NCBI RefSeq assembly: GCF_027913215.1
Contig: NZ_CP115784.1
Span: 1,426,001-1,490,000, forward strand
Reading direction: 5' to 3'
Source: Paracoccus aerodenitrificans
GTDB taxonomy: Bacteria; Pseudomonadota; Alphaproteobacteria; Rhodobacterales; Rhodobacteraceae
DNA: 64,000 nucleotides
Position 1 is the first letter of the stretch. Each line of letters starts with the position of its first letter. The position numbers and the translations under genes were made by a program. Positions 32,827 through 42,618 of this stretch are shown one piece after another. The notes beneath the pieces are model-generated. The model did not search any database and was not told the origin of the DNA. It saw only the letters and a list, made by a program, of their open reading frames with translations.

Positions 32827-34143
32827 TCAGTTCAGCCCTTCCAGCACCTTGCGCAGCGTCTCGACAAGCTGGTCGATCTGCGCCTTTTCAATGATTAGAG
32901 GCGGCGACATGGCGATAATATCGCCGGTCGTGCGGATCAGAATGCCTTTCTCATAGGCGCTGAGGAAAGCGTCGAAGGCGCGTTTGGTCGGCTGTCCCGG
33001 CACAGGCTCCAGTTCAACCGCGCCGATCAGCCCCTCATTACGGATGTCGATGACATGCGGCGCATCCCGCAGGGAATGCAGCGCGTCCTGCCAATAGGGG
33101 GCCAGTTCGGCGGCCCGCTGGAACAGCCCTTCCTCGCGATAGGTTTCCAGCGTGGCAAGACCCGCCGCGCAGGCAATCGGGTTCCCGGAATAGGTATAGC
33201 CGTGGAAAAGCTCGATCAGATGTTCCGGCCCGGTCATGAACGCATCATGCACCTCGGCAGAGGTCAGCACCGCGCCCATCGGGATCACCCCGTTGGTCAG
33301 CCCCTTCGCGGTGCTCATCAGATCCGGCGTCACGCCGTAATGCTGCGCGGCAAAGGCGGAGCCGAGCCGCCCGAACCCGGTGATGACCTCATCGAAGATC
33401 AGCAGAATGCCGTGTTTCCGCGTGATCTCGCGCAGGCGTTGCAGATAGCCCTTGGGCGGAAGCAGAACCCCTGTCGATCCCGCCATCGGCTCGACAATGA
33501 CGGCGGCGATGGTTTCGGCCCCGTGCAGGGCGATGATCTGGTCAAGCTCATCGGCCAGATATGCACCATGTTCCGGCTGACCCCGGCTGAAGCGGTTTTC
33601 CGTCAGGTGAGTGTGCGGCAGGTGGTCCACGCCGTTCAGCAATGTGCCGAATGCCTTGCGGTTATTGACGATCCCGCCGACCGAAATACCGCCGAAATTC
33701 ACCCCGTGATAGCCACGCTCGCGCCCGATCAGCCTTGTGCGCTGCCCCTGGCCGCGTGCCTGATGATAGGCAAGCGCGATTTTCAGCGCGGTCTCGACGG
33801 ATTCCGAGCCGGAATTTGTATAGAAAACATGCTCCATCCCTTCGGGCGCAATGTCGATCAGCCGGTTCGCCAGTTCGAAGGCCTGAGGATGCCCCATCTG
33901 GAAAGCTGGCGCATAATCCAGCGTCTCCGCCTGTTTCTGGATCGCCTGCGTGATCCGGGGCCGACAATGACCCGCATTGCAGCACCACAGTCCGGCGGTC
34001 CCGTCCAGAACCTGCCGCCCATCGGCGGTGGTGTAATGCATGTCCTGGGATCCGACGAACAGCCGCGGAGCCTGCTTGAACTGCCGGTTCGCGGTAAACG
34101 GCATCCAGAATGCGTTAAGATCGTTGGGGGCGTGCTGATTCAT
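32827..34143 (-). CDS. Class III omega-amino acid:pyruvate aminotransferase
   Basis: PLP-dependent transaminase of 438 residues. The PLP lysine is in STAKGLTNG, and YTNSGSESVETALK and FDEVITGFGR are standard class III motifs. Opening residues NAFWMPFTANRQFK are characteristic of beta-alanine/omega-amino acid:pyruvate enzymes. It is convergent with the uronate operon and followed downstream on its own strand by no clear partner; the ProC-like gene lies 66 bp upstream. Confidence 0.9.
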   Translation of the reverse strand: MNQHAPNDLNAFWMPFTANRQFKQAPRLFVGSQDMHYTTADGRQVLDGTAGLWCCNAGHCRPRITQAIQKQAETLDYAPAFQMGHPQAFELANRLIDIAPEGMEHVFYTNSGSESVETALKIALAYHQARGQGQRTRLIGRERGYHGVNFGGISVGGIVNNRKAFGTLLNGVDHLPHTHLTENRFSRGQPEHGAYLADELDQIIALHGAETIAAVIVEPMAGSTGVLLPPKGYLQRLREITRKHGILLIFDEVITGFGRLGSAFAAQHYGVTPDLMSTAKGLTNGVIPMGAVLTSAEVHDAFMTGPEHLIELFHGYTYSGNPIACAAGLATLETYREEGLFQRAAELAPYWQDALHSLRDAPHVIDIRNEGLIGAVELEPVPGQPTKRAFDAFLSAYEKGILIRTTGDIIAMSPPLIIEKAQIDQLVETLRKVLEGLN

Positions 34144-34209
34144 CCGTCTTTCCTCTCATAGATCAGGCGCGGGTGGTGCGCGGCAGGCTGATCGAAGCTG
34201 CCGGTGGCG

Positions 34210-34992
34210 TCATTTCTGACCCCGTGCAGTTGCAATACGTTCCGCAACACTGTCGAGCGCCTTGCGCAGCCCGTCAACACCGCCCTTTTCGGAAAATACA
34301 TTAAAGATTTGCTGGTTTATCCCGCCTTCCGTCGAGTGATCTTTGCGCAAGGTCGGAAAATCGTCATCCTGATGCCGTTCGGCGGTGCGGCCGAGTTCCA
34401 GAAACACCTTGCCGAGGAAAACCCGCGCATCCGCTGCCGGGACTCCTTTCGCCGTCAGCCAGTCCGCAACGGTTTCGAGGATGCCGAAATACAGCCCCAT
34501 CACCGCGCCGGATGTCGTATATGCGTCGAACTCATCGAGGGTTTTCGCCGTCACCACCGGACCAAGCCGGTCGAACAGCGCCTGCAAGGTCTCATCCTCA
34601 GGATAGATTGCCGTCACGCCCTGACGGTCGGCCACGGCAGGCAGGGGTACGGCGCGAGAGATCGGCGCGTCATGCCGCGTCCATTCCTGAAGCCGCTCCG
34701 CGGTCACGGTGGCGATCAGACTGGCAATTTTCTGGTCCGCGCGGAATGTCAGCGCCCTAAGCACCTCTTCGGCGATCTGCGGACGGATGGCGAGGAAAAC
34801 CAGATCGGCCTCGTCCACAACCTGCTGATTGCTTTCCGCGACCCTGACCCTGTCATGTTCCGCCGCGAGCCGCGCCGATACATCCTTGCTGCGCGGCGAC
34901 AGGATCACCTCATCCAGCGGATAATCCGATGCCATAAGGCCGGTCACGATGGCCTTGGTGATGTCGCCGGTGCCGATGAAACCGATCTTCAT
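34210..34992 (-). CDS. Pyrroline-5-carboxylate reductase-like oxidoreductase
   Basis: A 260-residue ProC-family protein with N-terminal Rossmann motif GFIGTGDITKAIVTG and a helical C-terminal domain (KDHSTEGGINQQIFNVF). The start at 34992 is chosen because AGGGGGA lies directly upstream. It lies upstream of the aminotransferase on the same strand. A role in proline synthesis is possible, but the second copy-like divergence and context suggest another imine substrate. Confidence 0.75.
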   Translation of the reverse strand: MKIGFIGTGDITKAIVTGLMASDYPLDEVILSPRSKDVSARLAAEHDRVRVAESNQQVVDEADLVFLAIRPQIAEEVLRALTFRADQKIASLIATVTAERLQEWTRHDAPISRAVPLPAVADRQGVTAIYPEDETLQALFDRLGPVVTAKTLDEFDAYTTSGAVMGLYFGILETVADWLTAKGVPAADARVFLGKVFLELGRTAERHQDDDFPTLRKDHSTEGGINQQIFNVFSEKGGVDGLRKALDSVAERIATARGQK

Positions 34993-35051
34993 GCTGTCCC
35001 CCTTCATATCTCCAGTCATGCGAAACCATGCGGCATCGGAGTGGCGGGGTC

Positions 35052-35085
35052 GAGGCCGATCTGCATTGCGTTACAGACCGGCCTC
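35052..35085. repeat. Inverted repeat between thuB and the ProC-like gene
   Basis: GAGGCCGATCTG (35052-35063) and CAGACCGGCCTC (35074-35085) pair at 11 of 12 positions around a 10-nt loop. A second stem (GTCTCCGG/CCGGAGAC) lies nearer thuB. Together they may end the thu transcript, though neither has a T tract. Confidence 0.5.
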
Positions 35086-35157
35086 AGCCGCGCGGGAAGG
35101 TTACGGCTTCGGTTTTGCGTCTCCGGTGCAGCCTGACATGGCCCGCCGGAGACAGGA

Positions 35158-36213
35158 TCAGACTGCCAGGCTGAGACTGTCCTGCAGCGCGGAATCCTCC
35201 GCCCGGTCGAGAAGCTGTTGTAGCGCAGCACCCCGGGAGAAGTCAGGTTCCGCCGGTCCTTCCTTGCGGATCGCTGCGATGAAACGCTGGAAGGTGGTCG
35301 GCGTGGCGGGACACTCGATTTCCTGCCATGTCGCGGATTCCAGATCCGGTTCGAGACAGGCGCGCAGACGGCTGACATTCTTTTCCAGACTGACCTCAAG
35401 CCCGCCCCGGTCGCCGTAAAGACGCAGCCGCAGGTCATTGAGATGGCCGCTGGCAAAGCGCGTTGCCGCCACCGTCCCGATTGTGCCGTTCTCCAGCACG
35501 ATCTGCATCGTCGCGCTGTCATTCGCGTCGAGATTATAGTCTCCGATGCGCCCGTCCGGTGCCTTGTCATAGGTCGCCAGCCGACAGGATACCGAAGTGG
35601 CCTCCTGCGCGGCGATGAAGGTGGTGAAATCCAGAATATGGATCCCGACATCCCCCAGAACGCCCTTCGAGCCGTGGTCTTTCGACAGACGCCACAGCCA
35701 CTGGCTTTCGCTGCGCCAGTCGCCCCAGGCGGGCTGCGTCAGCCAGCTTTGCAGATAGGACGCCTCGAAATGACGGATCGTCCCGATATCGCCCGCCCGC
35801 ACCATTTTCGCTGCCTGTTGCAGAGCAGGAACATTGCGATAGGTGAGGTTGACCATATTGACGACGCCTGCCTGCGCTGCCGCATCGGCCATTGCCTGTG
35901 CATCGCTTGCATTGGTCGCCAGAGGCTTTTCGCAGAGAACATGCTTACCCTCCGCAAGCAGGGGCAGGGTGGTCGCGTAATGGGCGGCATCGGGGGTTAC
36001 ATTGGCGGCGGCATCGAACTCGCCCCATTCCATAGCCTCTTCCAGCGAGGAAAACGCATGAGCAATGTCATGCTTCTCGCAGAAAGCCTGCAACGGGCCG
36101 GGACGGGTATCGACACCGGCAACAAGCTCGACCCCCGGTATAGCGGAGAATTCGCGGGCATGGGTTTCGGCCATACCGCCAGTGCCGAGGATCAGGATAC
36201 GAACAGGCTGCAT
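35158..36213 (-). CDS. thuB: ThuB, Gfo/Idh/MocA-family oxidoreductase
   Basis: In Sinorhizobium, ThuB together with ThuA is needed for growth on trehalose and related disaccharides through 3-keto-sugars. The 351-residue protein has the Rossmann start RILILGTGGMAETHAREF, the EKPLATN catalytic lysine motif and the GDVGIHILDF histidine region. The start at 36213 shares its base with the thuA stop (TGATG). It is the last gene of the operon. Confidence 0.8.
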   Translation of the reverse strand: MQPVRILILGTGGMAETHAREFSAIPGVELVAGVDTRPGPLQAFCEKHDIAHAFSSLEEAMEWGEFDAAANVTPDAAHYATTLPLLAEGKHVLCEKPLATNASDAQAMADAAAQAGVVNMVNLTYRNVPALQQAAKMVRAGDIGTIRHFEASYLQSWLTQPAWGDWRSESQWLWRLSKDHGSKGVLGDVGIHILDFTTFIAAQEATSVSCRLATYDKAPDGRIGDYNLDANDSATMQIVLENGTIGTVAATRFASGHLNDLRLRLYGDRGGLEVSLEKNVSRLRACLEPDLESATWQEIECPATPTTFQRFIAAIRKEGPAEPDFSRGAALQQLLDRAEDSALQDSLSLAV

Positions 36214-36998
36214 CAGCGGAAACCCTCCTCGCCATGCTTGTGAAGGCTGGGGCCGCGCTCTTCGATCGGTTCCAACGCCTCGGATACCGGCACATTCGGC
36301 GCGACGTTCGGATCGGCCAGACGCGCCGCCGGGTTCCATGCCCATTTCGCGGCGTTCACCAGAACCTTCTGGACATCCGCATTGTGATAGGTCGGATAGG
36401 TCTCGTGACCGGGGCGGAAATAGAACACATTTCCCGCACCGCGCTTATAGGTCAGACCCGAGCGGAAGACCTCGCCACCCGAGAACCAGCTTACGAAAAC
36501 CGTCTCCAGCGGCTCGGGCACGCCGAAAGGCTCGCCATACATTTCTTCATTCTCAAGCTCGAAATGATCGTTCAGCCCGGCTGCGATAGGGTGGTTGCGC
36601 GAGGTGAGCCACAGGCGTTCCCGTTCCCCGGCCTCCCGCCATGTCAGGTTGCAGGGCGATCCCATCAGCCGCTTGAACGGCTTCGAGAAATGCGCCGAGT
36701 GGAGAAAGACCATCCCCATTCCCGACCAGACGGCGTTGCAGACGCGTTCGACAACCTCATCGGCAACATCGCCATGCGCACGGTGGCCCCACCAGAACAG
36801 CACATCGGTTTCGGCAAGCTTTTCCTCGGTCAGGCCATGTTCCGGTTCCTGAAGCGTGGCGGTGCCTGCGGTGATCTCCGGGTCCTTGTTCAGGGATGCG
36901 GCGATGGTGCCGTGTATGCCTTCGGGATAAATCCCGGCGACGATTTCATTTTCTTTTTCGTGAACGTTTTCGTTCCAGACGGTGACTCGAATGCTCAT
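36213..36998 (-). CDS. thuA: ThuA, trehalose utilisation protein
   Basis: The 261-residue product is a glutamine amidotransferase-like ThuA-fold protein, containing [31 protein letters not shown] and [14 protein letters not shown]. The upstream GGAGA suits the ATG at 36998. Position between thuK and thuB matches the Sinorhizobium operon order. Confidence 0.85.
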   Translation of the reverse strand: MSIRVTVWNENVHEKENEIVAGIYPEGIHGTIAASLNKDPEITAGTATLQEPEHGLTEEKLAETDVLFWWGHRAHGDVADEVVERVCNAVWSGMGMVFLHSAHFSKPFKRLMGSPCNLTWREAGERERLWLTSRNHPIAAGLNDHFELENEEMYGEPFGVPEPLETVFVSWFSGGEVFRSGLTYKRGAGNVFYFRPGHETYPTYHNADVQKVLVNAAKWAWNPAARLADPNVAPNVPVSEALEPIEERGPSLHKHGEEGFR

Positions 36999-37055
36999 GC
37001 TTTCTCCGTGGAAATGCCTGTTGAGTTGAGGAGATATGTTTGGGGCGGTTAAGGG

Positions 37056-38063
37056 TCAGCCTATCGGCAGACCCTCAGCGTCAAAGCGATGCAGATGCTG
37101 CGCCAGTGGCTGAAGGCTGACCTTGCTGCCATAGGCGATGGACAATTTTCCGGGCTGCCTGACGACGACGGGTTCTTCCGCGCCGATATCGACAAACAGG
37201 AAATTATCCGAGCCCAGATCCTCGGCGTGAACCACCTCACCCTGCCATTCGCCACTGCCATCGCTGACAATCTCGATATGTTCGGGCCGCACACCAAGCG
37301 TCGCACAGTTTTTGGCACGCGCGATCTCGGAATTGAGGAAGTTCATCTTGGGACTGCCGATGAAACCCGCCACGAACATGGAGGCGGGACGTTCGTACAG
37401 CTCGGCAGGCGTGCCGACCTGCTCCAGCCTGCCGTCGCGCAGAACGGCGATGCGATCCGCCAATGTCATCGCCTCGACCTGGTCATGGGTGACATAGACC
37501 ATTGTTGTATCCTCCATCGCGTGATGCAGCTTCGCGATCTCCAGCCGGGTCGCGACGCGCAGCGCGGCATCGAGGTTGGACAGGGGCTCGTCAAACAGGA
37601 ATACGCGCGGGTCGCGGACAATCGCGCGGCCAATTGCCACGCGCTGACGCTGACCGCCTGAAAGCTGGCGGGGCAGCCGGTCCAGAAGATGTTCGATCTG
37701 CAACAGCCGGGCGGCATCGCGGACGCGTTTGTCCATTGCCGCCTTGTCGGCCTTCGCAAGCTTCATCCCGAAGGCCATGTTGTCATAGACCTTCATATGC
37801 GGATAAAGCGCATAGCTCTGGAACACCATCGAGATACCGCGATCCGAGGGAACCAGGTTGTTGACCCGCTCTCCGTCGAACAGCATGTCGCCCGAGGTGA
37901 TGTCCTCCAGCCCGGAAATCAGCCGGAGCAGGGTGGACTTTCCGCAGCCCGAGGGGCCGACAAAAACCATGAATTCACCCTTGGCGATTTCCAGGTCGAT
38001 GCCCTTGATGACCTCGACGGCACCGTATGATTTGCGGACGTTTTTCAGTTCGATCTTGGCCAT
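37056..38063 (-). CDS. thuK: ThuK, sugar ABC transporter ATPase
   Basis: A 335-residue CUT1 ATPase: Walker A GPSGCGKST, signature LSGGQRQRVAIGRAIV, Walker B FLFDEP, H-loop VTHDQVEAM, and a C-terminal regulatory domain. It is a paralogue of the ATPase at 31792-32784, and both are adjacent to their own permeases. It follows thuG by 4 bp. Confidence 0.88.
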   Translation of the reverse strand: MAKIELKNVRKSYGAVEVIKGIDLEIAKGEFMVFVGPSGCGKSTLLRLISGLEDITSGDMLFDGERVNNLVPSDRGISMVFQSYALYPHMKVYDNMAFGMKLAKADKAAMDKRVRDAARLLQIEHLLDRLPRQLSGGQRQRVAIGRAIVRDPRVFLFDEPLSNLDAALRVATRLEIAKLHHAMEDTTMVYVTHDQVEAMTLADRIAVLRDGRLEQVGTPAELYERPASMFVAGFIGSPKMNFLNSEIARAKNCATLGVRPEHIEIVSDGSGEWQGEVVHAEDLGSDNFLFVDIGAEEPVVVRQPGKLSIAYGSKVSLQPLAQHLHRFDAEGLPIG

Positions 38064-38067
38064 GAGT

Positions 38068-38901
38068 TCAGCCTTTCACACCGCCGGCGGTCAGGCCCGC
38101 CACGATCTTGCGTTGGAAGAAGAGGACGAGGACGATCAGAGGCACGGTCACGATAACCGAGGCCGCCATGATCGGTCCCCACGGAATTTCCTGTTGCGAG
38201 GCCCCTGACAGAAGCGCGATGGCAACAGGAACGGTCCGCATCGTCTCGGAGCTGGTGAAGGTCAGCGCGAACAGAAACTCATTCCACGCGCCGATAAATG
38301 CCAGAAGCCCGGTTGTGACCAATGCGGGCCACAGAAGCGGCAGGAACACCTTGGTGATGATCACCCAGGGCGAGGCACCGTCAACGATTGCGGCTTCCTC
38401 GATTTCCACAGGCAGATCCCGCATGAAGGTCGTCAGCACCCAGACGGTAAAGGGCAGGGTGAAGATCGTGTAAGAAAGGATCAGCGCCCAGGGGGTGTTG
38501 AAGATACCCAGAAAGCGGATCAGTTCGAACAACCCGGCCAGAACCGCGATTTGCGGGAACATGGACACCGCAAGGATGGTCATCAGCAACAGACCCCGCC
38601 CCCGGAACGGCACCCGCGCCAGTGCATATGAGGCCGTGACCGCCAGAAACAGCGCGAATGCCACGGTGCAGCCTGCGATAAAAACAGAGTTCAGGATCGA
38701 ACGCGGGAAGTTCCGGCTGTTCAGCACCGCCTCATAATTCGAGAGGTCGAACACTCTGGGCCAGTAATTGACCTGAAACAGCGCCGTCCCGGTCGAAAAA
38801 CTGGTCACAATCGCATAGTAGAACGGGAACACCGCAAACAGAACGATGACGACGACAAGGGCGTAAAAGCCAATGGTTTTCAGTATTTTTTTCTGGGTCA
38901 T
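38068..38901 (-). CDS. thuG: ThuG, sugar ABC transporter permease
   Basis: A 277-residue MalG-like permease with the EAA loop EEAAIVDGASPWVIITKVFLP. It has the usual short loop after its first membrane segment, unlike its paralogue at 30743. The start overlaps the thuF stop (ATGA). Confidence 0.87.
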   Translation of the reverse strand: MTQKKILKTIGFYALVVVIVLFAVFPFYYAIVTSFSTGTALFQVNYWPRVFDLSNYEAVLNSRNFPRSILNSVFIAGCTVAFALFLAVTASYALARVPFRGRGLLLMTILAVSMFPQIAVLAGLFELIRFLGIFNTPWALILSYTIFTLPFTVWVLTTFMRDLPVEIEEAAIVDGASPWVIITKVFLPLLWPALVTTGLLAFIGAWNEFLFALTFTSSETMRTVPVAIALLSGASQQEIPWGPIMAASVIVTVPLIVLVLFFQRKIVAGLTAGGVKG

Positions 38902-39857
38902 GACCGGTCTCCCGACAGATCCACACGGCCGAGCCAGATATAAAGGCTGACAAAGATGGCGATGATCGCGAAAAGAAGCGTCGATTGCGCTGCGCCATAG
39001 GCGAATTTGTCGAAATCGATCATGTTTTCGCGGCTGATAACCGACATCGTCTTGGTCGCCGATGAATTCGGGGTCAGCACATAGACCAGATCGAAGATGC
39101 GCAATGCGTCCAGCATCCGGAAGATCACGGCCACCATCAGCGCGGGACGGATCAGCGGCAGAGTCACCCGGAAGAACACCTTGACCGGATTCACCCCGTC
39201 GATCCGCGCTGCTTCATAAATATCGCGCGGCACCATCTGAAGCCCGGCAAGGATCAGCAGCGCCATGAAAGGCGTCGTTTTCCAGATATCGACGATCAGC
39301 ACCGCCGTCATGGCCGTGTCGATATTCGCCGTCCAGGCGATCTTCTCATTGATGACGCCCAGATTCAGCAGGATATCGTTAATGATCCCGAACTGGTCGT
39401 TCAGCATCCATCCCCACATTTTCGCCGAAACGATGGTCGGGATCGCCCAGGGGATCAGAATTGCGGCGCGGACAAGGCCTCTGCCTTTGAATTCGGCGTT
39501 CATCACCAAAGCGACGATCAGGCCGAAAACCGTCTCGAATGCGACAGAGATCACCGAGAAACGGACCGTGTTCCAGACCGCATTCCACCAATCCGCATCA
39601 ACCAGCGTGCCGCGGTAGATGGTGCGGCCCGAAGACAGGGTGCGGACCTCAAGATAATTGGAGAAACCGACCCATTCTGCGTCATACAGATTCGACAGTG
39701 TCGCGTCGGTCAGGGAAAACCAGATGGTGCGCATCAGCGGCCAGGCCGCCACGCAGAACAGAGCAACCAGCATCGGCGCAAGGAACCAGAAGGCGGCCCG
39801 CTGCCTCAGCTGTTTCAGGCTTGGGCCACTAGCCCCGCCCAAAGAATGATCGGACAT
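38898..39857 (-). CDS. thuF: ThuF, sugar ABC transporter permease
   Basis: A 319-residue MalF-like permease with about six membrane segments and the EAA loop YEAARIDGVNPVKVFFRVTLP. The ATG at 39857 is preferred because GAGGAG lies 7 nt before it; an in-frame ATG at 39875 lies upstream. It is 84 bp downstream of thuE. Confidence 0.87.
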   Translation of the reverse strand: MSDHSLGGASGPSLKQLRQRAAFWFLAPMLVALFCVAAWPLMRTIWFSLTDATLSNLYDAEWVGFSNYLEVRTLSSGRTIYRGTLVDADWWNAVWNTVRFSVISVAFETVFGLIVALVMNAEFKGRGLVRAAILIPWAIPTIVSAKMWGWMLNDQFGIINDILLNLGVINEKIAWTANIDTAMTAVLIVDIWKTTPFMALLILAGLQMVPRDIYEAARIDGVNPVKVFFRVTLPLIRPALMVAVIFRMLDALRIFDLVYVLTPNSSATKTMSVISRENMIDFDKFAYGAAQSTLLFAIIAIFVSLYIWLGRVDLSGDRS

Positions 39858-39941
39858 TGAAAAGCTCCTCGTCATGGCCCGGAAAAGGGCCGGTGGCGAA
39901 GCGGAGGTGAGGAACCTCCGCTTCGGCTGCGGCGTAACTGA

Positions 39942-41210
39942 TTACCAGCCAGACCCTTTCAGGTCGTCCAGATCCAGCTCAAGAAGCTCAAGATTTTCCG
40001 CTGCGGTTCCGTTGCCTGCCAGCGTCTCGTGGACGGCTGACCAGAACATTGCGGAAACCTCGTTATACTTGCCCTTGGTCGGAGCCGAAGGGCGCGGCAC
40101 AGCCTGCTCGAACACCTCTTTCCAGCGAGGGATCAGAGGCACCTCTTCGGCAATATCGGCGTCGTCATACAGGGAAGGGATGGTCGGCAGGTTGCCGTTT
40201 TTCATGGAGAAGGATTTCTGCCCCTCAAGGCTGGACAGATACAGTGCCAGATCGATCGCCGCTTCCTGATGTTCGGAATATTTGGAAACCGCAACATTCC
40301 AGCCACCAAGCGTCGCAGCAGGCCCGTCTCCGCCCGAGGGCAGGGGGGCGACATCGAACTTGCCCTTCACTGCGCTGTCATCGCTGTTCGAAAGCGAGAA
40401 AGCATAGGGCCAGTTGCGCATGAACACCGCATTGCCGGTCTGCCAGACTCCGCGGGCTTCTTCTTCCTGATACGCAAGAACGCCGGGCGGGCTGATCGTG
40501 CCGATCCAGGACAATGCGGTTTCAAGCGCGGCAACTGCGTTTTCGTTATTGATGGAGATCGTCCCGTCCGGCTCGATGATCTGGCCTCCGCCAGCCGAGT
40601 TGATCCATTCGAGCGCGTTGCAGGTCAGCCCTTCATAAGCATTGCCCTGCCAGACATAACCCCAAAGCTCGCTGTTTCCCTCAGCCCGCTCAGCATCCTG
40701 GATTTCCTGCGCTGTCTGCGTCAGCTCTTCCCATGTCTGCGGGACGGGCTTGCCGTATTTTTCCAGAAGATCGGTGCGGTAATAAAGCGCGGGCGCATCC
40801 GTAAACAGCGGCAAAGCGACCAGCTTGCCATCCACCGTCTGACTTTGAATGACGGATTCGAAATGCGACGGGATCAGGTCCTTGGCAGCCTCGCTCAGGT
40901 CGACAAAATGATCGGATAATTGCGGCGCCCAGACGATGTCGGTCTGATACAGGTCGATATCGCTGGTATTCGCCGAGAGCCACAGACGGTACTGCGCGAA
41001 CTGATCGGAACTGGAGGGCGGCATCGGAACGATGGTCACCGTATTGCCGGTACGCTCTTCCCAGGGCTTCATGGTTTCCTTGAGATGTTCGATTGCAGTC
41101 CCGACAGCACCGCTGACATAGGACAGTTCAACCGCCCAGGCCGATCCGGTTCCGAAAACCGCCATCATGGCCGCGGCAGAAATACCAAGCGCTGCGTTGT
41201 GTTTTTTCAT
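39942..41210 (-). CDS. thuE: ThuE, sugar ABC transporter substrate-binding protein
   Basis: A 422-residue secreted binding protein with the signal peptide MKKHNAALGISAAAMMAVF followed by a type 1 binding-protein fold (YVSGAVGTAIEHLKETMKP). GAGGAGG precedes the ATG at 41210. It is the first gene of thuEFGKAB; by analogy with Sinorhizobium it should bind trehalose, maltose or sucrose. Substrate is inferred. Confidence 0.85.
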   Translation of the reverse strand: MKKHNAALGISAAAMMAVFGTGSAWAVELSYVSGAVGTAIEHLKETMKPWEERTGNTVTIVPMPPSSSDQFAQYRLWLSANTSDIDLYQTDIVWAPQLSDHFVDLSEAAKDLIPSHFESVIQSQTVDGKLVALPLFTDAPALYYRTDLLEKYGKPVPQTWEELTQTAQEIQDAERAEGNSELWGYVWQGNAYEGLTCNALEWINSAGGGQIIEPDGTISINNENAVAALETALSWIGTISPPGVLAYQEEEARGVWQTGNAVFMRNWPYAFSLSNSDDSAVKGKFDVAPLPSGGDGPAATLGGWNVAVSKYSEHQEAAIDLALYLSSLEGQKSFSMKNGNLPTIPSLYDDADIAEEVPLIPRWKEVFEQAVPRPSAPTKGKYNEVSAMFWSAVHETLAGNGTAAENLELLELDLDDLKGSGW

Positions 41211-41229
41211 GTAATCCTCCTCCAAAAAT

Positions 41230-41248
41230 CACGGGGAAGATCCCCGTG
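41230..41248 (-). repeat. Hairpin in the thuE leader
   Basis: CACGGGGA and TCCCCGTG are perfect complements around a 3-nt loop, 20 nt before the thuE start and close to its Shine-Dalgarno sequence. It could modulate translation or mRNA stability. Confidence 0.6.
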
Positions 41249-41299
41249 CCACTAATTTCCCGCAGGTTCCGGCGCGGGCTCCTCTCCGATCGCGACGTC

Positions 41300-41313
41300 C
41301 CGAAACGTTTCGG
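41300..41313. promoter_or_regulatory. ThuR operator
   Basis: CCGAAACGTTTCGG is a perfect 14-bp palindrome with the central CG typical of LacI-family sites. It lies about 90 bp upstream of thuE and 45 bp downstream of the thuR stop, so it is placed to repress the transport operon. Confidence 0.82.
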
Positions 41314-41357
41314 ATTTATTAACGAAAACGAGGTACATCTGTCAAGGATTCTTCGTA

Positions 41358-42395
41358 TCAGGCATTAGAACGCGGCGGTGCTGCGGTAGACTGACGCAGG
41401 AAAATCCGGTGAGGGCCGACTTGCTGAAGCTGTGAAAGCGGTGCGCCGTCAATCGCTTCGGCAAGACATCTCGCCAGAGGCGCCCAGCTTTCCCGCAACG
41501 GTGCGTCGGTTACGCTGAGCGCAGGATAAAAAGCGGCGGTTTCAAGATTGGCGACATGATCGTCATGCGCCATCACCGAAATATCGTCAGGCACAGAAAG
41601 GTTCATCGCCCCGACTGCCTGATACACGCCTTTTGCGATTCGCGAATTGCTGCAAATAATCGCCGTCACGGGCAGGGCGCCGCCTGAGAACAGTTCCACG
41701 GTAGACAGCAATCCAAATGCCTCGGTCATCTCACCGTTGCGAATAAGCGCGTTGGCCGCAGGGATACCGGAATCGTTCAGAGCCTTCAGGTAGCCGCGCT
41801 CGCGTGCGGTGACATAGCTGCGCCCGGCAAGCCCGTTGAAAAAGGCGATATTCTTATGACCAAGCCCGGTCAGATGCCGGGTTATTTCGTATAAAATCCC
41901 TTCATTATCAATGTCGAAATAGGCATGTTCCGCAGCCTCGCCGATCCGTCCATGAACCACGAAGGGGACATCTTCATCAGCAAGAAGTGATGCGCGGGGA
42001 TCGTTCTCTTCGGGATGGGTCAGCACGAATCCGTCAAGCGCCCCATTGCCGATCAGCCTTTGATAGACAGGCAGGATCGGTTCATCCGGCCGGGCAATAT
42101 GAAGCACGAACTGCATCCCGATTTCCGAAAATTGCGTCGAAAGACCGGCCACCACCTCCATGAAAAGACCATCCGATGCGAGGTGCGGCGTGCGCGGTTC
42201 GACCAGTCCGACCATGCCCGAGCGTCCCGAAACCAGTTTCCGCGCCGAGAGATTCGGCTGATAACGCAGCGACCTTGCTACCTTATGAACCCGCTCCCGC
42301 GTCGTCTTGCTGACATCCGAATGGTTGTTCAGTGCCCTGCTGACCTGAGTCACCGACAGCCCCGCCGCCTTCGCCACATCCTTCAAGGTCGCCAT
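41358..42395 (-). CDS. thuR: ThuR, LacI-family regulator
   Basis: A 345-residue LacI-type repressor beginning MATLKDVAKAAGLSVTQVS, the canonical helix-turn-helix at the extreme N-terminus. This supports the ATG at 42395 over a longer reading. The effector domain follows (VGLVEPRTPHLASDGLFMEVV). It lies directly upstream of thuE on the same strand, as in Sinorhizobium. Confidence 0.88.
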   Translation of the reverse strand: MATLKDVAKAAGLSVTQVSRALNNHSDVSKTTRERVHKVARSLRYQPNLSARKLVSGRSGMVGLVEPRTPHLASDGLFMEVVAGLSTQFSEIGMQFVLHIARPDEPILPVYQRLIGNGALDGFVLTHPEENDPRASLLADEDVPFVVHGRIGEAAEHAYFDIDNEGILYEITRHLTGLGHKNIAFFNGLAGRSYVTARERGYLKALNDSGIPAANALIRNGEMTEAFGLLSTVELFSGGALPVTAIICSNSRIAKGVYQAVGAMNLSVPDDISVMAHDDHVANLETAAFYPALSVTDAPLRESWAPLARCLAEAIDGAPLSQLQQVGPHRIFLRQSTAAPPRSNA

Positions 42396-42417
42396 GTTAC
42401 ATCCTGTCGCATATTTT

Positions 42418-42425
42418 CCGAAACG
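42418..42425. promoter_or_regulatory. Half-operator upstream of thuR
   Basis: CCGAAACG matches one half of the palindrome at 41300-41313 and is followed by a degenerate second half (ATACCGG). It lies 23 bp before thuR and may allow weak autoregulation. Confidence 0.45.
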
Positions 42426-42618
42426 ATACCGGAAGCTATTACAGATGTATAACAAGAGCCAACGCAGTTGCGAAATCCTGTTTTGATATGGGTTGCTTTC
42501 CGGGTCAGGGTGGTATGAATATCTGGAAAAAGTCAGGGCTGCATGCCGCGAAGAGCTTGACGCCTGACCATGAAACGGTTTCCTGCGCCTCAGCTTTCCT
42601 GTCTGCTGTGAGGTCAAC

